Source: Candidatus Saccharimonadota bacterium (GTDB lineage Bacteria > Patescibacteriota > Saccharimonadia > Saccharimonadales > Saccharimonadaceae). Taken from it: a stretch of DNA of 7,689 nucleotides. How positions within the stretch are numbered: the stretch's first letter is position 1; each line of letters begins with the position of its first letter. Under the pieces are notes generated by a model. The model saw only the letters and a program-made list of their open reading frames with translations. It did no database searches and had not been told where the DNA came from. The position numbers and the translations under genes are program-made. The DNA is taken from positions 1 through 7,689 of the forward strand of contig PJQJ01000031.1 in NCBI GenBank assembly GCA_002861585.1. The letters run 5' to 3'. Positions 1 to 4,985 of this stretch are shown piece by piece.

Positions 1-363
1 GTAGAACACCTTTCACGAAGGTTTTCAATTATTCTTGTTACTGCTCGTGATCCTAAGTGGGAATCGGCGACACGGTTGTGGCTACGCGATAATTTTGGGC
101 CTCATTGCACTAACCTCCATTTTGCAGGACGTAAGCATGATGGCAGTAGTAAGACGAAAGGCGAGCTTTGCGCTGAAGTTGGTGCAGATTACCTGCTGGA
201 TGATAATCTTGATCACTGTCATTCAGCTGCTAAAGAAGGCGTAGCGACAGTTCTGTTTGGTTCATACGGATGGCATGAGAATGTTCCTGAAGAACAGATT
301 GTCTGTAAGGATTGGACGGCTGTTAGGGAGTTTTTTGATGAGCAGAGAAGCGATCAGCTTTAA
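1..363 (+). CDS. HAD-superfamily hydrolase, C-terminal part (5'-nucleotidase-like), N-terminus outside window
   Basis: The reading frame is open from the first base and ends at TAA, giving 120 residues of the C-terminal part of a HAD phosphohydrolase. ILVTARD near residue 11 resembles HAD motif II. The conserved lysine (motif III) probably lies in the SSKTKGE region. ADYLLDDN is the acidic motif IV. The following HSAAKEGVATVLFGSYGW resembles the C-terminal end of NT5C-type 5'(3')-deoxyribonucleotidases and related small HAD proteins. The N-terminal DxD nucleophile motif would lie upstream of the window, so activity cannot be judged. An internal TTG at 76 would cut through motif II and is not a believable start. 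The last 26 bases overlap the next gene, which suggests co-transcription and translational coupling. The HAD assignment is fairly secure, the substrate is not known. Confidence 0.75.
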   Translation, partial: VEHLSRRFSIILVTARDPKWESATRLWLRDNFGPHCTNLHFAGRKHDGSSKTKGELCAEVGADYLLDDNLDHCHSAAKEGVATVLFGSYGWHENVPEEQIVCKDWTAVREFFDEQRSDQL

Positions 364-652
364 GGAGCGGGTATACATGATAGTACAGAGTATTCCTACT
401 GCACGAGTTATGACATACGGTGATATTGCCACGGTTGCGGGGCAGCCTCGGGCAGCACGTATTGTTGGGCAGCTGGCTCATTATGGTGACCCTAAACTTC
501 CGTGGCACCGTGTCGTTAATCGTTTCGGCGGACTGGCAAGCGGTTACTATGGTGGCAGGGATGGTCAGAAGCTCGTACTGGAGGCAGAAGGAATTGCTGT
601 TGACGATACTTTTACATTAAAAGATTTCGAGCGTTTACGATGGCTACCGTAA
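338..652 (+). CDS. Alkyltransferase-like (ATL) DNA-binding repair protein
   Basis: A 104-residue protein made only of the MGMT DNA-binding domain. It carries FKERVYMIVQSIPTARVMTYGDIA (recognition-helix region), AARIVGQL and LPWHRVVN. In true O6-alkylguanine methyltransferases the last motif is PCHR with the alkyl-accepting cysteine. Here tryptophan takes its place, as in E. coli YbaZ and the ATL family, which bind alkylated guanine without removing the group and hand the lesion to nucleotide excision repair. The start at ATG 338 is chosen because it keeps the FxxRVY helix and has an AGGGAG Shine-Dalgarno at 325-330. An ATG at 377 also has a good Shine-Dalgarno (AAGGAG, 362-367) but would remove that helix. 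It overlaps the upstream gene by 26 bases and miaA by 13, so the three are probably one operon. Confidence 0.88.
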   Translation: MSREAISFKERVYMIVQSIPTARVMTYGDIATVAGQPRAARIVGQLAHYGDPKLPWHRVVNRFGGLASGYYGGRDGQKLVLEAEGIAVDDTFTLKDFERLRWLP

Positions 653-1530
653 GAGAGGCACCACTTGTAGTTATCGTCGGTCCAACAGCAAGTGGGAAGA
701 CGGGCCTTGCCATCAAGCTTGCAAAGCACTGGGGCGGGGAGATTATTAGTGCTGATTCTCGCAGCATATATAGGGGGATGGATATCGGTACGGCAAAACC
801 ATCGCTCGTGGAGCAGGAGGGGGTAGTTCATTTTGGTCTCGATCTTGCTGACCCTGATCAGCGCTTTACTGCTGCAGATTTCAAAAAGTATGCTGAAGCT
901 AAAATAGTCGATATTAGAAACAGGGAAAAGGTGCCAATTCTCGTTGGTGGAACGGGCCTTTATATTGATGGTGTTATTTTTGACTACAGTTTTGATAATA
1001 GTTTTAATCCAGAACTTCGCGCTACTTTGCAGAATTTATCAGCTGAAGAACTTGTCGAGTATTGTAATCAGCACAGCATAGAATTACCGCAAAACAGAGG
1101 TAATAAACGACATTTAATTCGAGCAATCGAAATTGGTGGCATTAACCATAAGCGAAATAGTAGTCTAATCGACAACTGCTTTGTAGTGGGTATCAGTCCT
1201 TCCCGCGTCGAATTACGTGAACGAGCCAGGCAACGAGCACACATAATGTTTAGTGCTGGCGTTGTTGAGGAAACAATAAAACTTACTCAGCAGTTTGATT
1301 GGTCACTACCGTCAATGTCAGGGAGTATCTATCCAATTATCAACCGACTGCTGCTGGGTGAGATATCCGAAGCAGAAGTGATAGAGCTTGCAGTGCAGAG
1401 CGACATGCGGTTAGCAAAGCGGCAAATAACTTGGTTTCGACGTAATAAGGCTATCCTGTGGTCTGAATCGGCTGAAAAAGGGTATCTGTTAGCGAGTAAA
1501 GCGCTGCAGGCGTACAAAGCTGAACACTGA
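640..1530 (+). CDS. miaA: tRNA dimethylallyltransferase (i6A37 synthesis)
   Basis: MiaA transfers a dimethylallyl group from DMAPP to N6 of A37 in tRNAs that read UNN codons. The 296 residues are close to the usual 300-316. Visible motifs are the P-loop GPTASGKT (residues 14-21), SADSRSIYRGMDIGTAKP with the catalytic aspartate D39, VGGTGLY with the conserved threonine T105, and the C-terminal LAKRQITWFRRN. Two spots are unusual. The common DSRQ/DSMQ is DSRS, and the GYKE/GYRQ motif before the last helix reads GSIYPI (about 1321-1335). The start ATG 640 gives the usual short lead into the P-loop. It has no strong Shine-Dalgarno and overlaps the previous gene by 13 bases, so coupled translation is likely. 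It ends in TGA, which shows that TGA is a stop codon in this organism. Confidence 0.95.
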   Translation: MATVREAPLVVIVGPTASGKTGLAIKLAKHWGGEIISADSRSIYRGMDIGTAKPSLVEQEGVVHFGLDLADPDQRFTAADFKKYAEAKIVDIRNREKVPILVGGTGLYIDGVIFDYSFDNSFNPELRATLQNLSAEELVEYCNQHSIELPQNRGNKRHLIRAIEIGGINHKRNSSLIDNCFVVGISPSRVELRERARQRAHIMFSAGVVEETIKLTQQFDWSLPSMSGSIYPIINRLLLGEISEAEVIELAVQSDMRLAKRQITWFRRNKAILWSESAEKGYLLASKALQAYKAEH

Positions 1531-1532
1531 TT

Positions 1533-1541
1533 TGCTACAAT
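1533..1541 (+). promoter_or_regulatory. Extended -10 promoter for the downstream two-gene unit
   Basis: TGCTACAAT directly after the miaA stop matches the extended -10 form TGnTATAAT with one mismatch in the hexamer (1536-1541). No good -35 lies 16-18 bp upstream, as is common for extended -10 promoters. Transcription would start near 1548, leaving a leader of about 33 nt before ATG 1581. This is a consensus match only. Confidence 0.5.
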
Positions 1542-1580
1542 AAGAGTAGATCAGCTGAATAAAAGGAAACACATACTTGC

Positions 1581-2174
1581 ATGATTGATGCACTCTTTGG
1601 TTCAAAGACGAGGGTAAAGCTCTTGCATCTCTTTCTGAATAATCCCAACCGTGCTTTTTACGTGCGCGAAATCACCCGAAAGATAGATGAGCAGATTAAC
1701 TCTGTTCGTCGTGAACTAGCGAATATGCTTAGTATTGGCATTATTAAGAGCGACAGTTCAAATAATAGACTTTATTATGAGATTAACCAGGACTATCCGC
1801 ACTTTAAGCCGCTTCGCGAAATCTTTGCAGATAGCCAGCTTCAATCAGAAGCGGCAGCGACAGTTGAAAGTAATGACTGGTCTAAGCGCCTTAAGCCACT
1901 CGGCGATGTTCGTGTTGCCGTTTTTAGCGGCAGCCTCGTGAAGGGCTCCTCGAGCGATGTAGACGTGCTTATAGTCGGAGATATTAATAAGACTCAGGCA
2001 AAACGCTTTATGAAGGAGCTTGAAGAGGATGAGAACCGGGCTCTTAATTATACGGTTATGTCATATGAAGATTTTTATTATCGCCTAAGCATAAAAGATC
2101 GTTTTGTTGCTAGTATAGTATCTGGAAAATATACCGTCCTGATGGATACCGAGCAGATCTTAACCAAGTCATAA
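1581..2174 (+). CDS. Winged-helix protein with polymerase-beta-type nucleotidyltransferase domain
   Basis: A 197-residue protein in two parts. Residues 1-70 look like a winged helix-turn-helix: GSKTRVKLLHLF, then FYVREITRKI, a recognition helix around NSVRRELANML, and a wing ending RLYYEI. Residues 108-190 hold a small nucleotidyltransferase fold with FSGSLVKGSSSDVDVLIVG (G117, S118, then D126 and D128 as the metal-binding pair). The third acidic residue of active enzymes is not obvious; the matching strand reads LNYTVMSYEDF. Proteins with this layout occur in many bacteria and archaea, usually annotated as regulators or nucleotidyltransferases, and their biochemical role is mostly unknown. 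Shine-Dalgarno-like AAGGAA lies at 1563-1568, somewhat far (12 nt) from the ATG. The next gene begins 13 nt after the stop, so the two form an operon. Confidence 0.8.
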   Translation: MIDALFGSKTRVKLLHLFLNNPNRAFYVREITRKIDEQINSVRRELANMLSIGIIKSDSSNNRLYYEINQDYPHFKPLREIFADSQLQSEAAATVESNDWSKRLKPLGDVRVAVFSGSLVKGSSSDVDVLIVGDINKTQAKRFMKELEEDENRALNYTVMSYEDFYYRLSIKDRFVASIVSGKYTVLMDTEQILTKS

Positions 2175-2180
2175 AAGGAG
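2174..2180 (+). promoter_or_regulatory. Ribosome binding site that fixes the start of the MBL-fold gene
   Basis: AAAAGGAG just before the gene (core AAGGAG at 2175-2180) lies 7 nt from ATG 2188. An in-frame TTG at 2182 would be only 1 nt away and is therefore unlikely to be the start. Confidence 0.75.
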
Positions 2181-2187
2181 ATTGAGT

Positions 2188-2823
2188 ATGGATATAGAAT
2201 ACAAAGGCGCAAACTGCATTACCTTATCAACAAAACAAGCAACCGTTGCCGTTGATCCAAACGTAGCATTAGTTGGGTTGAAGAACCCAACTGGTAAGAT
2301 GACCGTTCAGGTTGCAACTCAGGAAGAGTTTGCGGTTGAACCAGAAGCAGGTGTCCTAAAGGTTAGCGGGCCAGGGGAGTACGAACTTGAAGCAGGCGTA
2401 TCAATAGTCGGGATTGCTGCCCAACGGCATATCGATACTACTAATGATGGTAAAAAAGCAACAGTTTATCGAGTAGAGATAGGCGATATTTCTGTTGCAG
2501 TAGTGGGTCACATAACTGGCCAATTAAGTGGCACGCAATTGGAAGCATTAGGTGTTATCGATGTGCTTGTGGTTCCTGTCGGTAATAGTGGTTATACTCT
2601 TGATGCACATGAAGCCATAGCTATTGTTCGTCAAGTTGACCCGAAGGTGATCATTCCAACGCATTATGCTGACGACGCTGCTAAGTACGAAGTGCCACAA
2701 GCTGAGCTCGAGCCGTTCTTAAAAGAGCTTGGTGCGACTCATGAAACAGTTGCAAAATTGAAGCTAAAAGCCGGTCAGTTACCTGAAACACTTACTGTTT
2801 ATGAGATAACTCGGACATCATAA
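2188..2823 (+). CDS. MBL-fold (metallo-beta-lactamase-like) protein, probably catalytically inactive
   Basis: A 211-residue protein with the outline of the small MBL-fold hydrolases related to the UPF0173/YtkL type: SGPGEYEL after the first sheet, then IDVLVVPVGNSGYTLDAHEAIAIVRQVDPKVIIPTHY near the end. The defining HxHxDH metal motif is not present. The stretch where it should lie reads TVQVATQEEFAVE. The usual GD of the LGDxG motif reads GHITGQ. Only the final histidine of PTHY remains. Loss of most zinc ligands suggests a structural or binding role rather than hydrolysis; this is inference. It follows the winged-helix/nucleotidyltransferase gene by 13 nt with a strong Shine-Dalgarno, and a strong terminator follows its stop. 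No signal peptide or membrane segment is seen. Confidence 0.78.
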   Translation: MDIEYKGANCITLSTKQATVAVDPNVALVGLKNPTGKMTVQVATQEEFAVEPEAGVLKVSGPGEYELEAGVSIVGIAAQRHIDTTNDGKKATVYRVEIGDISVAVVGHITGQLSGTQLEALGVIDVLVVPVGNSGYTLDAHEAIAIVRQVDPKVIIPTHYADDAAKYEVPQAELEPFLKELGATHETVAKLKLKAGQLPETLTVYEITRTS

Positions 2824-2837
2824 GATTCATCCGAATT

Positions 2838-2865
2838 AAAAAACCGCCCCTAGGGGCGGTTTTTT
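2838..2865. terminator. Strong bidirectional intrinsic terminator between the MBL-fold gene and rpmB
   Basis: A perfect palindrome: six A, then CCGCCCC, TA, GGGGCGG, then six T. The GC-rich stem is followed by a T-tract on both strands, so it can end the plus-strand operon and the minus-strand rpmB transcript that converges on it. Confidence 0.93.
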
Positions 2866-2869
2866 AATG

Positions 2870-2899
2870 AGGTATCCTTAGAGGATACCTTTTTTCTTT
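2870..2899 (+). terminator. Second hairpin with T-tract, laid over the rpmB stop codon
   Basis: GGTATCC (2871-2877) and GGATACC (2883-2889) form a 7 bp stem with a 5 nt loop. TTTTTTCTTT follows on the plus strand. It would back up the palindromic terminator just upstream for plus-strand transcripts and protect rpmB from antisense reading. The same bases carry the last codons and the stop of rpmB on the other strand. Confidence 0.6.
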
Positions 2900-3069
2900 A
2901 GCGTACGGATAGCCTGGGCGCTAAGGTTCATAGTGACCTTTTGCCCGTCTACAACAAATGTCTTTTTTTGTAGATTTGGCTTAAACACACGCTTTGTGTG
3001 GCGTAGGGAGAAGCTAACGTTGTTGCCGTATTGCTTGCCTTTGCCGGTTAACTCACATCGAGAAGCCAT
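2878..3069 (-). CDS. rpmB: 50S ribosomal protein L28 (bL28)
   Basis: A 63-residue basic protein with the L28 pattern: MASRCELTGKGKQYGNNVS at the N-terminus, then SLRHTKRVFKPNLQKKTF, and an end rich in lysine. It binds 23S rRNA in the large subunit. Its length matches the short forms of bL28. It stands alone as a single-gene unit on the minus strand, divergent from the M50 protease and convergent with the MBL-fold gene. The Shine-Dalgarno is weak (GAGAG about 12 nt before ATG). Its own promoter is visible upstream. The last codons overlap a hairpin that probably acts on plus-strand transcripts. Confidence 0.96.
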   Translation of the reverse strand: MASRCELTGKGKQYGNNVSFSLRHTKRVFKPNLQKKTFVVDGQKVTMNLSAQAIRTLKKKGIL

Positions 3070-3100
3070 AGTAGTGTTACTCTCTTATTACAACTGTTCA

Positions 3101-3129
3101 ATACTACTGGTTTTGTCAATATTAGTCAA
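3101..3129 (-). promoter_or_regulatory. rpmB promoter (-35 and -10)
   Basis: On the minus strand, TTGACT (3129-3124) and TAGTAT (3106-3101) are 17 bp apart, close to the sigma-70 consensus. The start would be near 3094, giving a leader of about 25 nt. The -35 box lies 18 bp from the divergent extended -10 of the protease gene, so both promoters share one intergenic region. Confidence 0.72.
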
Positions 3130-3147
3130 CACCTTGGTCGTGGTTAT

Positions 3148-3156
3148 TGTTATACT
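3148..3156 (+). promoter_or_regulatory. Extended -10 promoter of the M50 protease, placed for a leaderless mRNA
   Basis: TGTTATACT matches TGnTATAAT with one mismatch. Its hexamer (3151-3156) ends 7 bases before the A of ATG 3164, which is the usual distance to the transcription start. The mRNA would therefore begin at or within a base or two of the start codon. Confidence 0.6.
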
Positions 3157-3163
3157 GGAGGGT

Positions 3164-3799
3164 ATGAATATAGATATTACCTATCTCCTCTTTGTGTTAG
3201 TAGCAATTGTTCTGTCGATGACGCTGCATGAAGCGATGCACGCTTTTACTAGTAACTGGTTAGGCGACGATACGGCAAAGCTGCAGGGGAGACTCACCCT
3301 TAACCCGATATCGCATATAGATCCAGTTATGACTATTGCATTGCCGCTTATCCTGGCGGCGCTAGGGGCACCGCCATTTGGAGCCGCTAAGCCAGTACCA
3401 TTTAATCCAGCACGCGTAAAATGGGATGAATTTGGTGCGGCGCTTGTTGGTCTTGCCGGTCCTTTTACTAATCTAGTGCTTGGTTTCGTCGCATTTCTTA
3501 TCGCATCGGCGTTAGGGGTAACGCAGTTTAGTACTCTTGGACTTTTCCTGCAGGTATTTATCCTTGTTAACTTAGCATTTTTCGTCTTTAACATGCTGCC
3601 AATCCCGCCGCTTGATGGCTCACGAGCCCTTTATGCGATCGCACCTGATAGCATCAGAAGGGGGATGGAGGCGCTTGAGCAGTATGGCATCCTGTTGGTG
3701 TTTGCTATCGTTTTCCTGTTCAATGCTCAGTTAGGGCTCTTTATGACGCGTTCGATAGATGCAATTTTGACTCTATTTACACGGCTCACTGGCAATTAG
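3164..3799 (+). CDS. M50 family site-2-type membrane metalloprotease
   Basis: A 211-residue integral membrane zinc protease with an all-hydrophobic core. The zinc motif HEAMH (H22, E23, H26) lies at the end of the first membrane helix. It is followed by the family signature GDDTAKLQGRLTLNPISHIDP (about 34-54) and a KPVPFNP loop (76-82). The second active-site motif NMLPIPPLDG has N143 and the third zinc ligand D151. There is no PDZ domain, so it belongs to the compact YwhC-like branch (M50B); the substrates of these are mostly unknown. ATG 3164 is chosen because the first helix follows at once; reading further upstream would run antisense into rpmB. GGAGG at 3157-3161 is only 2 nt from the ATG, too close for a normal Shine-Dalgarno, which fits leaderless translation from the promoter just upstream. 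Confidence 0.93.
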   Translation: MNIDITYLLFVLVAIVLSMTLHEAMHAFTSNWLGDDTAKLQGRLTLNPISHIDPVMTIALPLILAALGAPPFGAAKPVPFNPARVKWDEFGAALVGLAGPFTNLVLGFVAFLIASALGVTQFSTLGLFLQVFILVNLAFFVFNMLPIPPLDGSRALYAIAPDSIRRGMEALEQYGILLVFAIVFLFNAQLGLFMTRSIDAILTLFTRLTGN

Positions 3800-3803
3800 T
3801 AGA

Positions 3804-3812
3804 TGATATAAT
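3804..3812 (+). promoter_or_regulatory. Extended -10 promoter for the structured RNA and tRNA-Pro
   Basis: TGATATAAT is a perfect extended -10 (TGnTATAAT), 4 bases after the protease stop codon. Transcription would start near 3819, exactly where the paired end of the predicted RNA begins. No clear -35 box is seen. Confidence 0.68.
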
Positions 3813-3818
3813 AAGGGT

Positions 3819-3966
3819 AGTCCTGGATACTTATCCTTGGCATCATGATTTTCCTAATAAATCTTTGATAGGGATTTCTATATGATTCGTCTCCGTGGAG
3901 ACGTTTTGCGAAAACCCACCTTGCTCTGCGAGGGAATATCAAGCCAAGGGCAGAGGCCAGGACTTT
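3819..3966 (+). ncRNA. Candidate structured non-coding RNA of unknown class (rod with paired ends)
   Basis: No protein gene fits here, but the bases fold into a long rod whose ends pair. AGTCCTGG (3819-3826) pairs with CCAGGACT (3957-3964). After an internal loop (3827-3833 against 3951-3956), TCCTTGGC (3834-3841) pairs with GCCAAGGG (3943-3950, one U-G). After a small asymmetric loop, TGATTTTCCT (3846-3855) pairs with AGGGAATATCA (3931-3941) with one bulge and one wobble. Inside are the hairpin CGTCTCC/GGAGACG (3888-3903) and possible small stems AAATC/GATTT (3859-3877) and CCTTGC/GCGAGG (3919-3933, which competes with the rod). A perfect extended -10 is placed to start RNA at 3819. Length and closed-end rod recall 6S RNA, but no defining sequence was recognised. 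It could also be a leader processed away from tRNA-Pro. A TTTT after the inner hairpin could instead end the protease mRNA. Confidence 0.55.
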
Positions 3967-3982
3967 CCATTTGTCCGGAAAA

Positions 3983-4059
3983 CGGGGTGTAGCGCAGCCC
4001 GGTAGCGCGTACGGCTGGGGGCCGTGAGGTCGCAGGTTCAAGTCCTGTCACCCCGACCA
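3983..4059 (+). tRNA. tRNA-Pro (anticodon GGG), CCA encoded
   Basis: A full cloverleaf. The acceptor stem is CGGGGTG/CACCCCG and the D arm GCGC/GCGC around AGCCCGGTA. The anticodon stem is TACGG/CCGTG with the loop CTGGGGG. The T arm is GCAGG/CCTGT with loop TTCAAGT. The discriminator is A, followed by an encoded CCA. The C1-G72 pair with A73 is typical of bacterial proline tRNAs. The anticodon GGG (4017-4019 region, followed by G37) reads CCC and CCU. It lies 16 nt after the candidate structured RNA and 21 nt before the NUDIX-RNase HI gene, so all may share a transcript from the 3804 promoter. Confidence 0.96.
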
Positions 4060-4080
4060 TAACTGAATGATTATATCCTT

Positions 4081-4953
4081 ATGAAACAGAAACTTATTGC
4101 AAGAGCTATTATCAAACGCGATGGCCGCGTTCTTCTAGTAAGGAGAGCAACAGGTGCTGAGCCATTACTAGGCAAGTTTGAACTTCCAGGAGGTAAAGTT
4201 GAATTTGGTGAACATCCTGAAGTTGCTATACGCCGTGAGCTTGAAGAAGAGCTTGGAGTTGCAGCGGAAACCGTACAACTTTATGACATAGTCAGCCATT
4301 ATGATAACGTCCGTTCTGATTGCCATCATGTTGTTGTTGTTTTTTTGGCAAGTATTCAAACTAATGAAGCAGCCATAAAGTTAAGCGAAGCACATGATAA
4401 ATACCAATGGAAAAAGTTGTCTTCGATACAACTATCTGAGGTAACGGAATCAACTGAATTAGCACTTCGCTTGGGAGAGCTTGGTCAAGGAACAGGGGAG
4501 AACGACGAGTTTATTCAGCGTGACGATGATTCATCTACAACAAAGCATAAGCTTGTTGTATTTTCGGATGGTGGTTCTAGGGGTAATCCAGGTCCCTCTG
4601 CGACAGGTTATGTTGTACTTGATGCTAATGAATCTCTTATTGCAGAAGGCGGAGAATTCCTCGGCGTAACAACCAATAATCAGGCAGAATACCAAGCGGT
4701 GGCGCAAGCGCTGGAAGCAGCCCACAAGGTCGGTGGAAAGATTATTGATTTTAGAATGGACAGTCTGCTCGTCGTCAACCAGCTTAATGGCATTTATCAA
4801 ATTAAAAATCGGGATCTGTGGCCCATTCATAATCGAATTAAGGAGCTTATCAAACAATTCGATAAAGTCTCGTTCCATCATGTAAAACGTGAATTCAATA
4901 CCCATGCGGATGCGCTGGTTAATAAGATCCTTGACGAGCATTCTAGTAACTAG
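4081..4953 (+). CDS. NUDIX hydrolase-RNase HI fusion protein
   Basis: A 290-residue two-domain protein. Residues 1-135 are a NUDIX hydrolase with a complete Nudix box, Gx5Ex7REUxEExGU, at G38, E44, R52, E53, E56, E57 and G59. Such domains cleave nucleoside diphosphates linked to another group, for example damaged dNTPs. Residues 136-156 are an acidic, polar linker. Residues 157-290 are an RNase HI domain with SDGGSRGNPG (D163), NNQAEYQA (E203), MDSLLVVNQL (D227) and HADALVN (D277), so all four catalytic acids are present and it should cut the RNA strand of RNA-DNA hybrids. It resembles the short RNase HI type without the basic handle. ATG 4081 has no clear Shine-Dalgarno; translation may follow the tRNA transcript or start near the mRNA end (a weak -10-like GATTAT lies at 4069-4074). 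The NUDIX substrate cannot be told from sequence. Confidence 0.93.
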   Translation: MKQKLIARAIIKRDGRVLLVRRATGAEPLLGKFELPGGKVEFGEHPEVAIRRELEEELGVAAETVQLYDIVSHYDNVRSDCHHVVVVFLASIQTNEAAIKLSEAHDKYQWKKLSSIQLSEVTESTELALRLGELGQGTGENDEFIQRDDDSSTTKHKLVVFSDGGSRGNPGPSATGYVVLDANESLIAEGGEFLGVTTNNQAEYQAVAQALEAAHKVGGKIIDFRMDSLLVVNQLNGIYQIKNRDLWPIHNRIKELIKQFDKVSFHHVKREFNTHADALVNKILDEHSSN

Positions 4954-4973
4954 CGTTAGCACAACGAATCCAG

Positions 4974-4979
4974 TATAAT
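4974..4979 (+). promoter_or_regulatory. -10 box of the RNase P RNA gene
   Basis: A perfect TATAAT, 21 bases after the stop of the NUDIX-RNase HI gene. RNA would start near 4986, just before the 5' strand of helix P1. No good -35 box is seen at the usual distance. Confidence 0.68.
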
Positions 4980-4985
4980 TAGTAA

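Noticed and set aside
2933..3163. N-terminal extension of the M50 protease frame
   Set aside because: The extension runs antisense through rpmB; the family normally begins right at the first membrane helix, which follows ATG 3164.
3181..3594. A 137-residue minus-strand frame inside the M50 gene
   Set aside because: It is a shadow of the protease gene with no recognisable domain; the plus-strand frame has all catalytic motifs.
3888..3907. CGTCTCC/GGAGACG hairpin plus TTTT as the terminator of the protease gene
   Set aside because: The T-run is only four bases and the hairpin fits as the inner stem of the structured RNA; it remains a possible alternative but is not listed separately.
3819..3966. 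Naming the structured RNA as 6S RNA, SRP RNA or tmRNA
   Set aside because: Its size and paired ends recall 6S, but no diagnostic sequence was recognised. The SRP GGAAG/AGCAGCC motif is absent, and there is no tag-peptide frame or alanine acceptor arm for tmRNA. It is left unnamed.
3878..4060. A 60-residue minus-strand frame starting MVGVTGLEPATSRPPAVRA
   Set aside because: This is the familiar false protein produced by the reverse complement of tRNA genes; it lies across tRNA-Pro.
4064..4080. A separate promoter for the NUDIX-RNase HI gene (GATTAT at 4069-4074)
   Set aside because: It matches the -10 consensus at four of six bases, with no -35 and no TG extension; read-through from the tRNA promoter explains expression equally well.
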